A stretch of 64,000 nucleotides of DNA, taken from positions 17,399,018-17,463,017 of the forward strand of contig OY755187.1 of assembly GCA_963576735.1 (NCBI GenBank). Direction: 5' to 3'. Made by a program: the position numbers and the translations under genes. Under the pieces are notes generated by a model. It saw nothing but the letters and a program-made list of their open reading frames with translations. It was not told the origin of the DNA and ran no database searches. Below, piece by piece: positions 1 through 10,500 of this stretch (position 1 is its first letter; every line of letters begins with the position of its first letter). The stretch comes from Bedellia somnulentella. Taxonomy: Eukaryota > Arthropoda > Insecta > Lepidoptera > Bedelliidae.

Positions 1-175
1 GAAGAATTTCGCACTGGCAGCCAATTGACACGGTGGCTCAGTTGGCAGAGCGTCGGGGCGTATACCCGAGGTCGCCGGTTCGATTCCCGCCTGTGTCGAA
101 ATTTTCCTTTCCTTTATTTATTCTTTATTTATTAGTAATAATCCCCACATGAGGTTTTCATGAACAAAAAGATTT
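1..175 (+). repeat. SINE-A unit (tRNA-like head, 5'-truncated)
   Basis: A tRNA-like sequence at 27-98 is followed by the tail found in all other copies (pyrimidine-rich stretch, then AATAATCCCCACATGAGG). The tRNA-like part folds as a cloverleaf: 7-bp acceptor stem GACACGG with CTGTGTC (one G-T), D arm GCTC/GAGC, a 5-bp anticodon stem TCGGG/CCCGA with a 7-nt loop GCGTATA, and a T arm with one mismatch. Box A (TGGCTCAGTTGG) and box B (GGTTCGATTCC) fit Pol III promoters. Position 33 is C rather than the usual T, so a functional tRNA is unlikely. The window edge cuts the upstream part. Confidence 0.8.
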
Positions 176-470
176 AAACCATATTTTTTTATTCCTTTAA
201 TTTCAACTTTTAGAATTCAACTTTAAGATAATCTTAATATTGACATTGTTTGTTATATTTTTAAGTCTTGGTGCTATTGAAGAGAGTTTACGGTTTGATT
301 TTCAATTATTTTCCGTCATTCCTGTGTAAAAATGCGTCATTTCAGTGTGGGCGTCATTTCAGTTTCGCTAAGTTTTTTAATAAATAAATAAATATTGAAC
401 TCTGTTGTTATTTTATTCTGGTATAACTATCGTGAATACGTCTTGGATGTGAAATTTACGCGCTTCTGCG
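176..470. other. AT-rich spacer, nothing recognised
   Basis: No open frame, repeat or RNA gene that I can support. Short direct repeats of ATTTCAGT and an AAATAAATAAAT run are present. It may hold a decayed flank of the copia fragment that follows. Confidence 0.4.
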
Positions 471-905
471 ATGTTTTTTAAATTTTCACTCTGGGATAGA
501 ATCACCCGAATACAAAAACGCAGTTTACGTATAGATGTAATATATAATGATGAAATCATTTTAAAACAAACTAAGAAAATAGAAGAAGCATTAGAGACAT
601 TTAATATGCTGGATTGCAAACCAGTAACGGCGCCTATTAAGCCAGGCATTGCTTTGGAACCAAATAAGGAAAATGATTTACCAGATTTACCATACAAAAA
701 ACTCATAGTAACACTGATGGCAGTGGCCACTAGACCTGATATCGCATTCGCCGTTAGTTATCTGTCACAGTTTAACGACAGTTATGATGAGCGACACTTT
801 CAAATTGCAAAAAGAGTTTGAAGTTATCTCAAAGGTACTAAAGATATAAGCCTTTGTTTTAGGAAAACTCCAGAAAAATTGTATGGAATGGCTGATGCTG
901 ATTGA
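471..905 (+). pseudogene. Ty1/copia reverse transcriptase fragment
   Basis: The translation carries the C-terminal part of a copia-type reverse transcriptase and the junction to RNase H: a segment with CKPVTAP, then ATRPDIAFAVSYLSQFN, then after a TGA stop at about 819-821 the same frame continues with SYLKGTKDISLCF and ends at MADAD followed by another stop. The order and motifs match the region after the VDD box in intact copia elements such as the one at 23059. It is a dead fragment with at least two stops, no LTRs and no start. It differs enough from the intact element to be another lineage. Confidence 0.8.
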
Positions 906-1620
906 GGCTCAAATAAGTTGGACAAAAAATATTTTTTAATTGGAAGAAACCGTATATCGGTTGAACTTAGCTCAGTATTAGCTGCTAATGATTTTGCATC
1001 TTGCCAACTCATTTCTTTAGCCAAATTCAAATGTACTATTCCATCTTATAATATTACTCGAATGGGCATAATAAAAGGGTTCCCTGTAGATTGGTCAATG
1101 GAAGAATTAGTCAACTCCATAGCCCTTCGAAAAGGTACTGAAAGCTCGCAGACTCAGCCGGAAATCACTCGATGATGCAAAGTAATCAAAATGGTTGCCA
1201 ACTCAATCGGTGGTTTTGACCTTCCAAGGTCAAAATCTCCCCCAATATATATATTCATATAATAATTCACTTCGAGTGGAGACTTATCTCCTCCCTACCA
1301 TACAGTGTCTTAACTGCTGCAGATTTGGATATGTACAAAATCAATGCCGTTCTAAACCTAGGTGTTATAAATGCTCACAATCACTCAATGGCTGCAATTG
1401 TGATATTACTATTGAATACTCAACTTGCTTATTCTGTTCAGGAAAACACTTCGCTACTGAAAAACGATGTCAAAATGGGAGCGCTCTTTTGGCGTCTCGG
1501 CATGAATCTATTTCTCCAAATGATAATTTAATCGAACTTTTGGCTTCGGCCCTTATTAATATTATATCAAAATATAATGTCTGATTACCGGAAAACGTTG
1601 CTGCTTTACTGGATAAAATT
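906..1620 (+). pseudogene. I-like LINE ORF1 (gag-like) fragment with zinc knuckles
   Basis: Two frames cover a LINE ORF1 protein. 918-1172 gives the part before the knuckles (IGRNRISVELSS, YNITRMGIIKG, PVDW). 1195-1584 gives the cysteine-rich part: CLNCCRFGYVQNQC, RCYKC, CLFCSGKHFATEKRC. This is the multiple CCHC-type layout of ORF1 in I/Jockey-type LINEs, which binds the element RNA. A stop at about 1174 and the frame change show it is broken. The element at 39350-40500 is the same family: IGRNRIS, YN.TRMG and PVDW recur there. Clade assignment is inferred. Confidence 0.75.
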
Positions 1621-2691
1621 AATCTTTGTATCATCAATAATGGCCAAACTAACTATTCTGCAACGGAACGGAAAAAAAGAGTGTTTGAGCCTAAAAAATC
1701 CGAACTTCTTTATCTATTAAAAAGATTGATCCTGCCATCATTGCCCTCTCGGAGACAAAGCTGGTTAAGGATTCCCTTTTCAGGGTGCCTGGCCACGCTT
1801 TACTCTGGGATGATAGGGGTGGCGGTAGTGCTCTTCTTATTAAACGGAATATATCTTTTTCCCAAATGGCTCTACCTACCTCTTCTTCTTCTTCTAGTGC
1901 CTCTCCACTACTGGAGGTTGGCAGTCAGCTCCGAGTATCCCCTTTGGTCTTGGGCTAGGCGAAACAGGTCTTCGACGCCGGCTATGTTGGTCCAATTTCT
2001 GATGTTTGAGAGCCACGATGCCCTTCTTCTTCCGACGCTCCGTTTCCCTTCAATCTTTCCCATCATGACCACTTGAAGCAGTTGGTATCGATCGTGGCGG
2101 AGCACATGTCCCAAATACGCAATTTTTCTTCTTTTGATGGTGGTCATGAGGTCTCGGGTTTTTCCGGCTCGTCTCAGAACTTCCACATTTGTGACTCTCT
2201 GGATCCAGCTAATCCTCAACATTCCGCGGTAGCACCACATTTCAAAGGCCTCTAGTCTTTTGCGGGTCACTTCCTTTACAGTCCAAGCCTCGGTGTCTAA
2301 TATTTATATTACTGCGGTCAAAATTCTAGACTACTCCATTTTATCAGTTTATATTCCTCATCCTTCATCTTCTACCATTCGTGAACTTTCTTCTATTCCT
2401 CATCCCATGATTGTCACGGGTGACAGAGCTGATATAATTTTTGCCAATCTTTACACCCTAGAACCCTGGCTGCTGTTGTTTGGAAACATATCAAACGATT
2501 CCGATCTGCTCTGACTTCTGGTCCTTATAATGATACGTCCAACTGCTTCTCATGGCTCGAATCTTTAATAGATCGTTTGGCTCCTCTCATGGTTCCATCT
2601 AAGCATATGCTCTAGTATAACATATAAAGTATTACTTCTACTAATGACCGTCCTTTTTCTGCTACTGAGTTGGAATGTGCTATGAAGGGTC
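1621..2691 (+). pseudogene. I-like LINE ORF2, endonuclease and linker, split by an insertion
   Basis: One frame at about 1725-1907 gives the start of an APE-type endonuclease (DPAIIALSETKLVKDSL, then GGGSALLIKR). After a block of opposite orientation at 1908-2270, endonuclease sequence resumes at about 2290 (AVKILDYSILSVYIPHPSSS, then HPMIVTGD, the counterpart of the GDFN motif). Around 2460-2690 another frame gives linker sequence before the reverse transcriptase (SCFSWLESLIDRLAP). The reverse transcriptase is missing because the gypsy LTR starts at 2692. ORF1 lies just upstream at 906-1620. Confidence 0.7.
1908..2270 (-). pseudogene. RTE-type LINE ORF2 C-terminal fragment nested in the I-like element
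   Basis: On the minus strand a 120-codon frame reads RKRLEAFEMWCYRGMLRISW, then KIAYLGHVLRHDRYQLL, GKRSVGRRRASWL and a final RLAQDQRGYSELTANL. This is the well-known C-terminal segment after the reverse transcriptase in RTE-like LINEs. It is only the 3' end of an element, as expected of 5'-truncated LINE insertion. Its ends coincide with the break in the I-like endonuclease frame, so it inserted after that element was in place. Confidence 0.8.
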
Positions 2692-2785
2692 TGTAGTGAA
2701 GGTGGAGTCAGCTTGTGAGGGCGCAGCGGCCAGTCGCCCGCTAGACGCCACGTAGGAATCATGTATCGATCATTCTTATAATACA

Positions 2786-3181
2786 CTAGCTGACCCCACA
2801 GACTTCGTACTGTCAAAAGTGTAGACTTTCACGTCGTCAAACTGAAATATTTAACTGACCTGTTGAGGGTCTCTGTCATGCGATGAGAAAAAAGGTGTTT
2901 TTCATAGCGTCCTCACAATTTTTTCAATTCATAAGTTTTAAGTTTATAAGTATAGTAGTTTCGGCTGAGCATTGATTCTTAGTCAGTTAGTCTATTTAAC
3001 AATTTTTTAAGAAAATTTATTGATCTCTTAATTTTTCTGGGATAAATAGTGTCCTATTGTGTTAATTAGATCATTATCTGGCTTCCTGTAAATTTTATTT
3101 TAAATGCGTTCTGTGAATTAGTCTTCATTTAGCTACAGACACACAAACATCTAAACTTTCACATTTATAATATTAATAGGA
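2786..3181 (-). mobile_element. Short non-autonomous Helitron in the LTR
   Basis: On the minus strand it starts TCCTATTAATATTATAAATG and ends ...GGGGTCAGCTAG. The host base after CTAG is T (A at 2785 on the plus strand) and the base before TC is A (T at 3182), so it sits between A and T as Helitrons do. Length is 396 bp. No coding capacity. It lies inside the gypsy LTR. Confidence 0.65.
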
Positions 3182-3347
3182 TTAGGCTTAAACATAAGCT
3201 TCTCGCGCAGGTGACCTCGCTCGCCGGCCAGCGCAGCGTCTTGTCTGGCGCTTCATGCACGCGTTTAAATTTTGTTACGGAGTAATTTTAAAATTGTATT
3301 ATCATTTATAACAATTATACATTAAATTCGACCAAATTTATTTACCA

Positions 3348-4131
3348 CTAGTGGATCGGCCCTGCTTCGCACGGGTAGCGTAGTTTTAAAAATATCTGAG
3401 GTTTCTTCAATCACTGCTCAACCTTTGTGAAATTTAGCGCCACTTATAGCACTCCTGAATAGTATTTACTAAAAAATAATCCAGCACGATTCAGTATTCA
3501 CGTGCGACGACAGGACGCGATGGCTTATTTCATGTGAAAGTTTGGTGATTCTATACCGATTCCTATGATTCTTTTTTTTATTGAATAGGTAATGATGTAA
3601 ACTTTTTTAATAAGAGAACTATAAACGTAAGAGCAAACAAATATAATCAGGATGCTCCGAACTGCTAAGCTCTCAGAAGCTACACGCGTTATTGTGAGTC
3701 AACCATAAAAGATAGACATATGCTGTTTAAAAATATTTTTTAGACAATTTTATGTAAAATATTTCCGTGATACATAATTTCTATGTAACTGCAACCATGA
3801 AGGGTGCACACGCGACGGAAGCTTAAAAATTGGAGTTACTTCTCCCGTTTTTCCAAAATTTCCCATAATTCCCCTTTACTACTCTGCTGTAAAGTACATT
3901 ATAACCTGCCCAGGAGTATGAAGAATAATTTTACCAAATTTCGTTACAATCCGTTCAGTAGTTTTCGTTTCCATAAGGAACATACAAACCGACAGACAGA
4001 CAGACAGACAAAAATTTTGATGATTGCATTTTTGGCATCAGTATCGATCACTAATCACCCCCTGATAGTTATTTTCAAAATATATTTCATGTACAGAATT
4101 GACCTCTCTACAGATTTATTATAAGTATAGA
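3348..4131 (-). mobile_element. Second non-autonomous Helitron in the LTR
   Basis: The minus-strand 3' end is CTAG preceded by a hairpin made from CCCGTGCGAAGCAGGG (3348-3375); the plus-strand base before it is A at 3347. The 5' end TCTATACTTATAATA lies at 4131 with T at 4132. It includes a CAGACAGACAGACAGA run near 3991 and short unrelated frames, none of them coding. The pairing of these two ends is inferred; the right-hand end could belong to a different nested copy. Confidence 0.55.
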
Positions 4132-4483
4132 TAAAAATGGTTATAGTAAGTGAAACTCAAAAGTTAGACATATACTGTCGCGAGCATTTTTTTAGATCAT
4201 TAAAAGAGATACAATTCTTTAATACATTTTTTTTTTGGGTAACTTAAACCGTTTACGCAGCGCACACAACGGAAGCCTTAGTATGAATAATTATCCCCGT
4301 TTTTGCAACATTATTCGCTGATAGTTTGCTCCTGTTGGTTGCAGCGTGATGATATATAGCCTAAAACCTTCCTCAATAAATAGACTATCCAACACAAAAA
4401 GAATTTTTCAATTTGATTGGGTAGTTCCTGAGATCCTAGCGTTCAAACAAACAAACTCTTCAGCTTTATAATATTAGTATAGA
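4132..4483 (-). mobile_element. 5' end region of a third Helitron
   Basis: The plus strand ends ...CAGCTTTATAATATTAGTATAGA followed by T, whose complement is the Helitron 5' end TCTATACTAATATTATAAAG. The CAAACAAACAAACTC stretch inside is typical of this lepidopteran family. Its 3' CTAG end is not next to it; it may be the one at 3348 with another copy inserted between. Confidence 0.5.
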
Positions 4484-4549
4484 TATAGATATTAATGTTT
4501 ACGGGATATTTGTGTTTCCTTCAATAGTGATATAGTACCTCTCCTACAT

Positions 4550-4567
4550 TGGTGACCCCGACGTGAT
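4550..4567 (+). other. Primer-binding site for tRNA-Trp
   Basis: TGGTGACCCCGACGTGAT begins one base after the LTR. From what I remember of insect tRNA-Trp, its 3' end plus CCA is the exact complement over 18 bases. CsRn1-clade Ty3/gypsy elements are known to use tRNA-Trp, which fits the gag type downstream. Confidence 0.8.
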
Positions 4568-4677
4568 CTAAATAGAGGACCAGATAAATAGGCGTGATAA
4601 TTATTGGAAAATTTGGTGACCATTTCATTTGACTTTAGTGACAATATCGTGTGCGGTTACGGAGAGAATAGGAAACA

Positions 4678-5571
4678 ATGTTCGCGGCACAACCTCAAGC
4701 ACAACTTGGACCTTCAGGAGTAACGACACGGCTGCCGGAGAGGACAAAGGAGAAGCAGGCTGATCAAGGACCAGACATGACACTAGCAGCCATTAGTGTA
4801 TCATCGAGGCTACCGGAGTTTTGGGTTGATATGCCACGGCTGTGGTTCGGCCAGTTTGAGGCTGTCATGGCGCCTCAAAAGCAAGGTGACGATTCGAAAT
4901 TTAACCTTGTCATCGCAAAACTGGGTAAGGATTCGCTACAGCAGGTGAGTGACTTATTGACGTCGCCACCACTAGACAATAAGTACGACAAGCTTAAGGA
5001 GAGGCTCCTCCAGGTCTACGAGGAGAGTGCGGAGAGACAGTTTCAAAAACTGGTCTCAGAAATAGAATTGGGTTCGCAGAAGCCAACACAACTGCTAAGG
5101 CGGATGAAGGATCTGGGGCGAACCACGCAAGTTTCGGATCAAACATTGAAAAGTCTGTGGATGTCGAGAATGCCACCATCCGTCAGGACCGTTATCGCTG
5201 TTTGTCAAGACCAAGGTTTGGACAGTGTGGCAGAAATTGCTGATAAAGTAGTGGAAAATACTAGGTCGTGTGAAATTGCGACAGTTTCCGATACATCAAC
5301 GCAGGCGCAGACGGGAATGTGGGCGGAGATGGCAGGAATGATGAGCAAACTCGTATTGGAAGTGGCAGCTCTCCGCAACGAGGTACACCAGCGCGATCGC
5401 GGGCGTTCGCGGACCCCCGACCGTAGAAGTGTAGGAAGCAGGTCAAGGTCACGCTCGAGAAGGGAGCCTGGGGACCCAGGGTGGCTGTGCAGATTCCATT
5501 ACCGCTACAGGAAAAACGCAACGCGCTGCGAGCAACCCTGCGTTTGGCGCAAAGATGAGGAAGAAAACTAG
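4678..5571 (+). CDS. gag: Gag of a CsRn1-like Ty3/gypsy retrotransposon
   Basis: An open 297-residue frame starts 129 bases after the LTR at ATG 4678. The middle contains a capsid-like region (RLPEFWVDMPRLWFGQFEA, residues about 43-61). Near the end are an arginine-serine stretch and an unusual zinc motif: C271-x2-H274-x9-C284-x3-C288, preceded by W269. This CHCC arrangement, rather than CCHC, is characteristic of the CsRn1 clade. Gag assembles the cytoplasmic particle that carries the RNA. The frame overlaps the protease frame by 17 bases (5555-5571), suggesting pol expression by frameshift. No stop or frameshift inside. Note that the rest of pol is dead, so gag could act only in trans. Confidence 0.85.
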   Translation: MFAAQPQAQLGPSGVTTRLPERTKEKQADQGPDMTLAAISVSSRLPEFWVDMPRLWFGQFEAVMAPQKQGDDSKFNLVIAKLGKDSLQQVSDLLTSPPLDNKYDKLKERLLQVYEESAERQFQKLVSEIELGSQKPTQLLRRMKDLGRTTQVSDQTLKSLWMSRMPPSVRTVIAVCQDQGLDSVAEIADKVVENTRSCEIATVSDTSTQAQTGMWAEMAGMMSKLVLEVAALRNEVHQRDRGRSRTPDRRSVGSRSRSRSRREPGDPGWLCRFHYRYRKNATRCEQPCVWRKDEEEN

Positions 5572-5845
5572 ACCCAGTATATCCGAAGTCGGTAGACGGA
5601 TGTACTTCAGGTCAGTTTTCATTAAGGACAGGTCCACTAAGCTCACTTACTTAATAGACACCGGTGCCAATATATCTGTTGTGCCTAGAAGATGTATAAA
5701 ATACCAAATATTACAACCTTGCAAGATTAAGTTATATGCTGCAAATGAAAGTGAAATCAAGGCACACGGCGTTTGTACTTTAGAGTTAAGTTTTGGTCTT
5801 AGACGAGTTTTTAAATGGCCTTTTATTGTGTGTGCCGTTAAATAA
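5555..5845 (+). pseudogene. pol: Gypsy pol: aspartic protease segment
   Basis: The frame contains LIDTGANISVVP, the active-site DTG of retroviral-type aspartic proteases, followed by a flap-side region with IKAHGVCTLELSFG. The protease would cleave the polyprotein. The frame stops at 5843-5845 (TAA) and the next bases still read PIIGADFL, the usual end of the protease domain, so a stop lies inside pol. Confidence 0.85.
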
Positions 5846-6015
5846 CCTATAATAGGCGCTGATTTTTAAAACATTATGTACGTTCGAAAAGTAGTAACAG
5901 TGATAGCTCTATTAGATCTATAAGTAGTACTCATCCTTACGCAGACAGTTGAACAACTTCGAAGGTTTTTGGGATTATAAACTTTTATAGAAATCATATA
6001 CCTAACGCAGCGTCA
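5846..6015 (+). pseudogene. Gypsy pol: site of the reverse transcriptase deletion
   Basis: Only about 170 bases separate the protease end from sequence just before RNase H (VFGIINFYRNHIPNAA). A normal gypsy element has about 250 codons of reverse transcriptase here, including YxDD. It is absent, so this copy cannot reverse transcribe itself. Confidence 0.75.
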
Positions 6016-6921
6016 GTGCAAGGTGTTTTGCATAGATACCTGCATGGGTCAAAAAAGAGAGATAAGACAAAAATAGAATGGTCGGACAAGGCTAATAGAG
6101 CATTTGAACAGTGTAAAATAGATTTAAAAAATGCAGCCACGTTATCGCACCCTATTACTGACGCGGAATTAGGCTTTATGACAGACGCGTCCGATTTCAG
6201 TTTAGGAGCCGTTTTACAGCAAAGAGTGAATGGTTTATGGAAACCATTAGGGTACTTTTCTAAAAGACTTACGGAATCTCAAAAGAAGTACTGTACTTAT
6301 GATAAGGAACTTTTGGCGATTTATTCAAGCATAGTATATTTCAGAGATTTAATAGAAGGTCGCGATTTAACAGTTTACACTGATCATAAACCACTGACTT
6401 ACGCTTTTACAAAATTAAATTCGGGAAAGGAAAATAAAGAGTTACCTAGAAGAACAAGACAGTTATTATTTATTATCGAATTCACTCATAGTATAAAGCA
6501 TATTAAAGGCGATAATAATATAGTCGTTGATGCACTTTCTAGAATAGAAACAATAACATGCCCGTCCAAGATAGAATACTCGGAAATTGCGCAAGCGCAG
6601 ACACGTGATGCCGAGCTTGCAAATTTATTGAGTGTCGGTGGCAGTCAGAACAACGTTCAATTAAAACAAATAACTTTGAATAATTGTAACAACGTAATTT
6701 ATTGTGATATATCTACTAATAATATTAGGCCATATATCCCATATCAATGTAGAAAAGACATTTTTGACCATATTCACGGGTTGACACATCCAGGGGTTAG
6801 GACTACGCGCGGTCTTATAAGTAAAAGGGTTTTTTGGCCAAATATGAATAGAGATATAAGCAGCTGGGTAAGGTCATGTATGAATTGCCAAAAAAGTAGG
6901 ATTAACAGACATACAATGTGA
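6016..6921 (+). pseudogene. pol: Gypsy pol: RNase H and integrase zinc domain
   Basis: A 301-residue frame. RNase H motifs: DASDFSLGAVLQQ (the catalytic DAS), FSKRLTESQKKYCTYDKELLAI and YTDHKPLTYAF. The connecting region ends DALSRIE. The integrase zinc domain follows as H-x3-H ... C-x2-C (HGLTHPGVRTT, then SCMNCQKSRI). A TGA at 6919-6921 ends the frame, but the same frame continues in the integrase core, so this is a nonsense mutation rather than a natural end. Confidence 0.85.
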
Positions 6922-7522
6922 CAACTTAGTGAGTTCGAAGTAGGAGATCGTTTTGAGCATTTGCATGTAGATTTAATAGGACCACTGCCCGTAACAGAAC
7001 ATGGCTTTAGATACTGCGTGACCATGATAGATCGGCGTACCAAGTGGCCAGAAATAGTTCCAATCACAGATATGACAGCAGAAACCGTGGCTTGGGTCGT
7101 GTTTGAAGCTTGGATTTGTAGGTTTGGGTGTCCTAGTAAAATTACTACGGATCAAGGTAGACAGTTTGAGAGTGATCTATTTAAAGCCCTAATTAATGTA
7201 TTAGGCGTAAAAAAAATGCGTACCACTTCCTATCATCCGCAAAATAGAGAGATGGCATCGGACGCTTAAAACTGCATTAGTAGCTCGGTTAACCGATAAT
7301 CTATCATGGTACACGGAGTTACCTATCGTCATGTTAGGGCTGCGGGCAGCGTGCCAGGCAGATAGAGGTTTTTCAAGCGCAGCGGAATTTACATTGGGCC
7401 ATTGTTTGAGATTACCTGGAGAATTTTATGATAATACGAACAATTGTATAGACGATCCGTCAGCGTACATTATTAGATTAAGAGATACATCAAATAGAAT
7501 TAAACCTAAATGTAGAATTTAA
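6922..7522 (+). pseudogene. pol: Gypsy pol: broken integrase core and C-terminal part
   Basis: HVDLIGPLPVTEHGF holds the first catalytic aspartate and KITTDQGRQFES the second. At YHPQN a small deletion and frame change remove the region with the catalytic glutamate; the other frame continues from about 7250 (ERWHRTLKTALVARL, then GLRAACQADRGFSSAAEF). The sequence breaks off at 7522 where the tandem array begins. A probable pol C-terminal tail lies at 12591-12671. Confidence 0.8.
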
Positions 7523-10500
7523 TATTTTTTTTTTGACATGAATTCCTCATGTGGGGATTATTACTCATAAATAAAAGATGTTATGAAAGGAAAGAAAAAT
7601 TTCGACACTGGCGGGGTTCGAACCCGCGACCTTCGGGTATACGCCCCCGTCGCTCTGCCAACTGAGCTACAGTGTCAGTTGGCATCCAGCGCGAAATTTC
7701 TCTATCCTTTGTTTCTTTTTTACACGTTCAAGTAGTGTTTGCGTTTCCTACCTCCGAATTTTAACTAATTCGGACGGCCACTTGTCTACCTTTTCAGATA
7801 GAATGCAAATGTTGGAAACGCCTAACTATCACATAATTTAATTATTATTTTTTTGACATAAATTCCTCATGTGGGGATTATTACTCATAAATAAAAGATG
7901 TTATTAAAGGAAAGAAAAATTTCGACACTGGCGGGGTTCGAACCCGCGACCTTCGGGTATACGCCCCCGTCGCTCTGCCAACTGAGCTACAGTGTCAGTT
8001 GGCATCCAGCGCGAAATTTCTCTATCCTTTGTTTCTTTTTTACACGTTCAAGTAGTGTTTGCGTTTCCTACCTCCGAATTTTAACTAATTCGGACGGCCA
8101 CTTGTCTACCTTTTCAGATAGAATGCAAATGTTGGAAACGCCTAACTATCACATAATTTAATTATTTTTTTTTTTGACATGAATTCCTCATGTGGGGATT
8201 ATTACTCATAAATAAAAGATGTTATTAAAGGAAAGAAAAATTTCGACACTGGCGGGGTTCGAACCCGCGACCTTCGGGTATACGCCCCCGTCGCTCTGCC
8301 AACTGAGCTACAGTGTCAGTTGGCATCCAGCGCGAAATTTCTCTATCCTTTGTTTCTTTTTTACACGTTCAAGTAGTGTTTGCGTTTCCTACCTCCGAAT
8401 TTTAACTAATTCGGACGGCCACTTGTCTACCTTTTCAGATAGAATGCAAATGTTGGAAACGCCTAACTATCACATAATTTAATGTTTTTTGACATGAATT
8501 CCTCATGTGGGGATTATTACTCATAAATAAAAGATGTTATTAAAGGAAAGAAAAATTTCGACACTGGCGGGGTTCGAACCCGCGACCTTCGGGTATACGC
8601 CCCCGTCGCTCTGCCAACTGAGCTACAGTGTCAGTTGGCATCCAACGCGAAATTTCTCTATCCTTTGTTTCTTTTTTACACGTTCAAGTAGTGTTTGCGT
8701 TTCCTACCTCCGAATTTTAACTAATTCGGACGGCCACTTGTCTACCTTTTCAGATAGAATGCAAATGTTGGAAACGCCTAACTATCACATAATTTAATTA
8801 TTTTTTTTTTGACATGAATTCCTCATGTGGGGATTATTACTCATAAATAAAAGATGTTATTAAAGGAAAGAAAAATTTTTCGACACTGGCGGGGTTCGAA
8901 CCCGCGACCTTCGGGTATACGCCCCCGTCGCTCTGCCAACTGAGCTACAGTGTCAGTTGGCATCCAGCGCGAAATTTCTCTATCCTTTGTTTCTTTTTTA
9001 CACGTTCAAGTAGTGTTTGCGTTTCCTACCTCCGAATTTTAACTAATTCGGACGGCCACTTGTCTACCTTTTCAGATAGAATGCAAATGTTGGAAACGCC
9101 TAACTATCACATAATTTAATGTTTTTTGACATGAATTCCTCATGTGGGGATTATTACTCATAAATAAAAGATGTTATTAAAGGAAAGAAAAATTTCGACA
9201 CTGGCGGGGTTCGAACCCGCGACCTTCGGGTATACGCCCCCGTCGCTCTGCCAACTGAGCTACAGTGTCAGTTGGCATCCAACGCGAAATTTCTCTATCC
9301 TTTGTTTCTTTTTTACACGTTCAAGTAGTGTTTGCGTTTCCTACCTCCGAATTTTAACTAATTCGGACGGCCACTTGTCTACCTTTTCAGATAGAATGCA
9401 AATGTTGGAAACGCCTAACTATCACATAATTTAATTATTTTTTTTTTGACATGAATTCCTCATGTGGGGATTATTACTCATAAATAAAAGATGTTATTAA
9501 AGGAAAGAAAAATTTTTCGACACTGGCGGGGTTCGAACCCGCGACCTTCGGGTATACGCCCCCGTCGCTCTGCCAACTGAGCTACAGTGTCAGTTGGCAT
9601 CCAGCGCGAAATTTCTCTATCCTTTGTTTCTTTTTTACACGTTCAAGTAGTGTTTGCGTTTCCTACCTCCGAATTTTAACTAATTCGGACGGCCACTTGT
9701 CTACCTTTTCAGATAGAATGCAAATGTTGGAAACGCCTAACTATCACATAATTTAATTATTTTTTTTTTGACATGAATTCCTCATGTGGGGATTATTACT
9801 CATAAATAAAAGATGTTATTAAAGGAAAGAAAAATTTCGACACTGGCGGGGTTCGAACCCGCGACCTTCGGGTATACGCCCCCGTCGCTCTGCCAACTGA
9901 GCTACAGTGTCAGTTGGCATCCAGCGCGAAATTTCTCTATCCTTTGTTTCTTTTTTACACGTTCAAGTAGTGTTTGCGTTTCCTACCTCCGAATTTTAAC
10001 TAATTCGGACGGCCACTTGTCTACCTTTTCAGATAGAATGCAAATGTTGGAAACGCCTAACTATCACATAATTTAATTATTTTTTTTTTGACATGAATTC
10101 CTCATGTGGGGATTATTACTCATAAATAAAAGATGTTATTAAAGGAAAGAAAAATTTCGACACTGGCGGGGTTCGAACCCGCGACCTTCGGGTATACGCC
10201 CCCGTCGCTCTGCCAACTGAGCTACAGTGTCAGTTGGCATCCAACGCGAAATTTCTCTATCCTTTGTTTCTTTTTTACACGTTCAAGTAGTGTTTGCGTT
10301 TCCTACCTCCGAATTTTAACTAATTCGGACGGCCACTTGTCTACCTTTTCAGATAGAATGCAAATGTTGGAAACGCCTAACTATCACATAATTTAATTAT
10401 TATTTTTTTGACATGAATTCCTCATGTGGGGATTATTACTCATAAATAAAAGATGTTATTAAAGGAAAGAAAAATTTCGACACTGGCGGGGTTCGAACCC

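Larger units (their letters stand above)
2692..4548 (+). mobile_element. 5' LTR of the gypsy element, enlarged by nested Helitrons
   Basis: The LTR begins TGTAGTGAAGGTGG and ends CTCTCCTACA, i.e. TG...CA. Both ends recur in a solo LTR at 18414-18752, which fixes the borders. The real LTR sequence is the outer parts (2692-2785 and about 4484-4548) and perhaps 3182-3347. The rest is Helitron material. A primer-binding site follows directly. The matching 3' LTR is not seen in the window because the element is cut at 7522. Confidence 0.75.

Noticed and set aside
1325..1531. 68-codon plus-strand frame
   Set aside because: Overlaps the zinc-knuckle frame 1195-1584 in another phase; no motif.
7603..7676. 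Functional tRNA gene
   Set aside because: Acceptor and T stems are perfect, but the anticodon arm has an 8-nt loop or lacks T33, and the sequence occurs in dozens of repeat copies. Called tRNA-like only.
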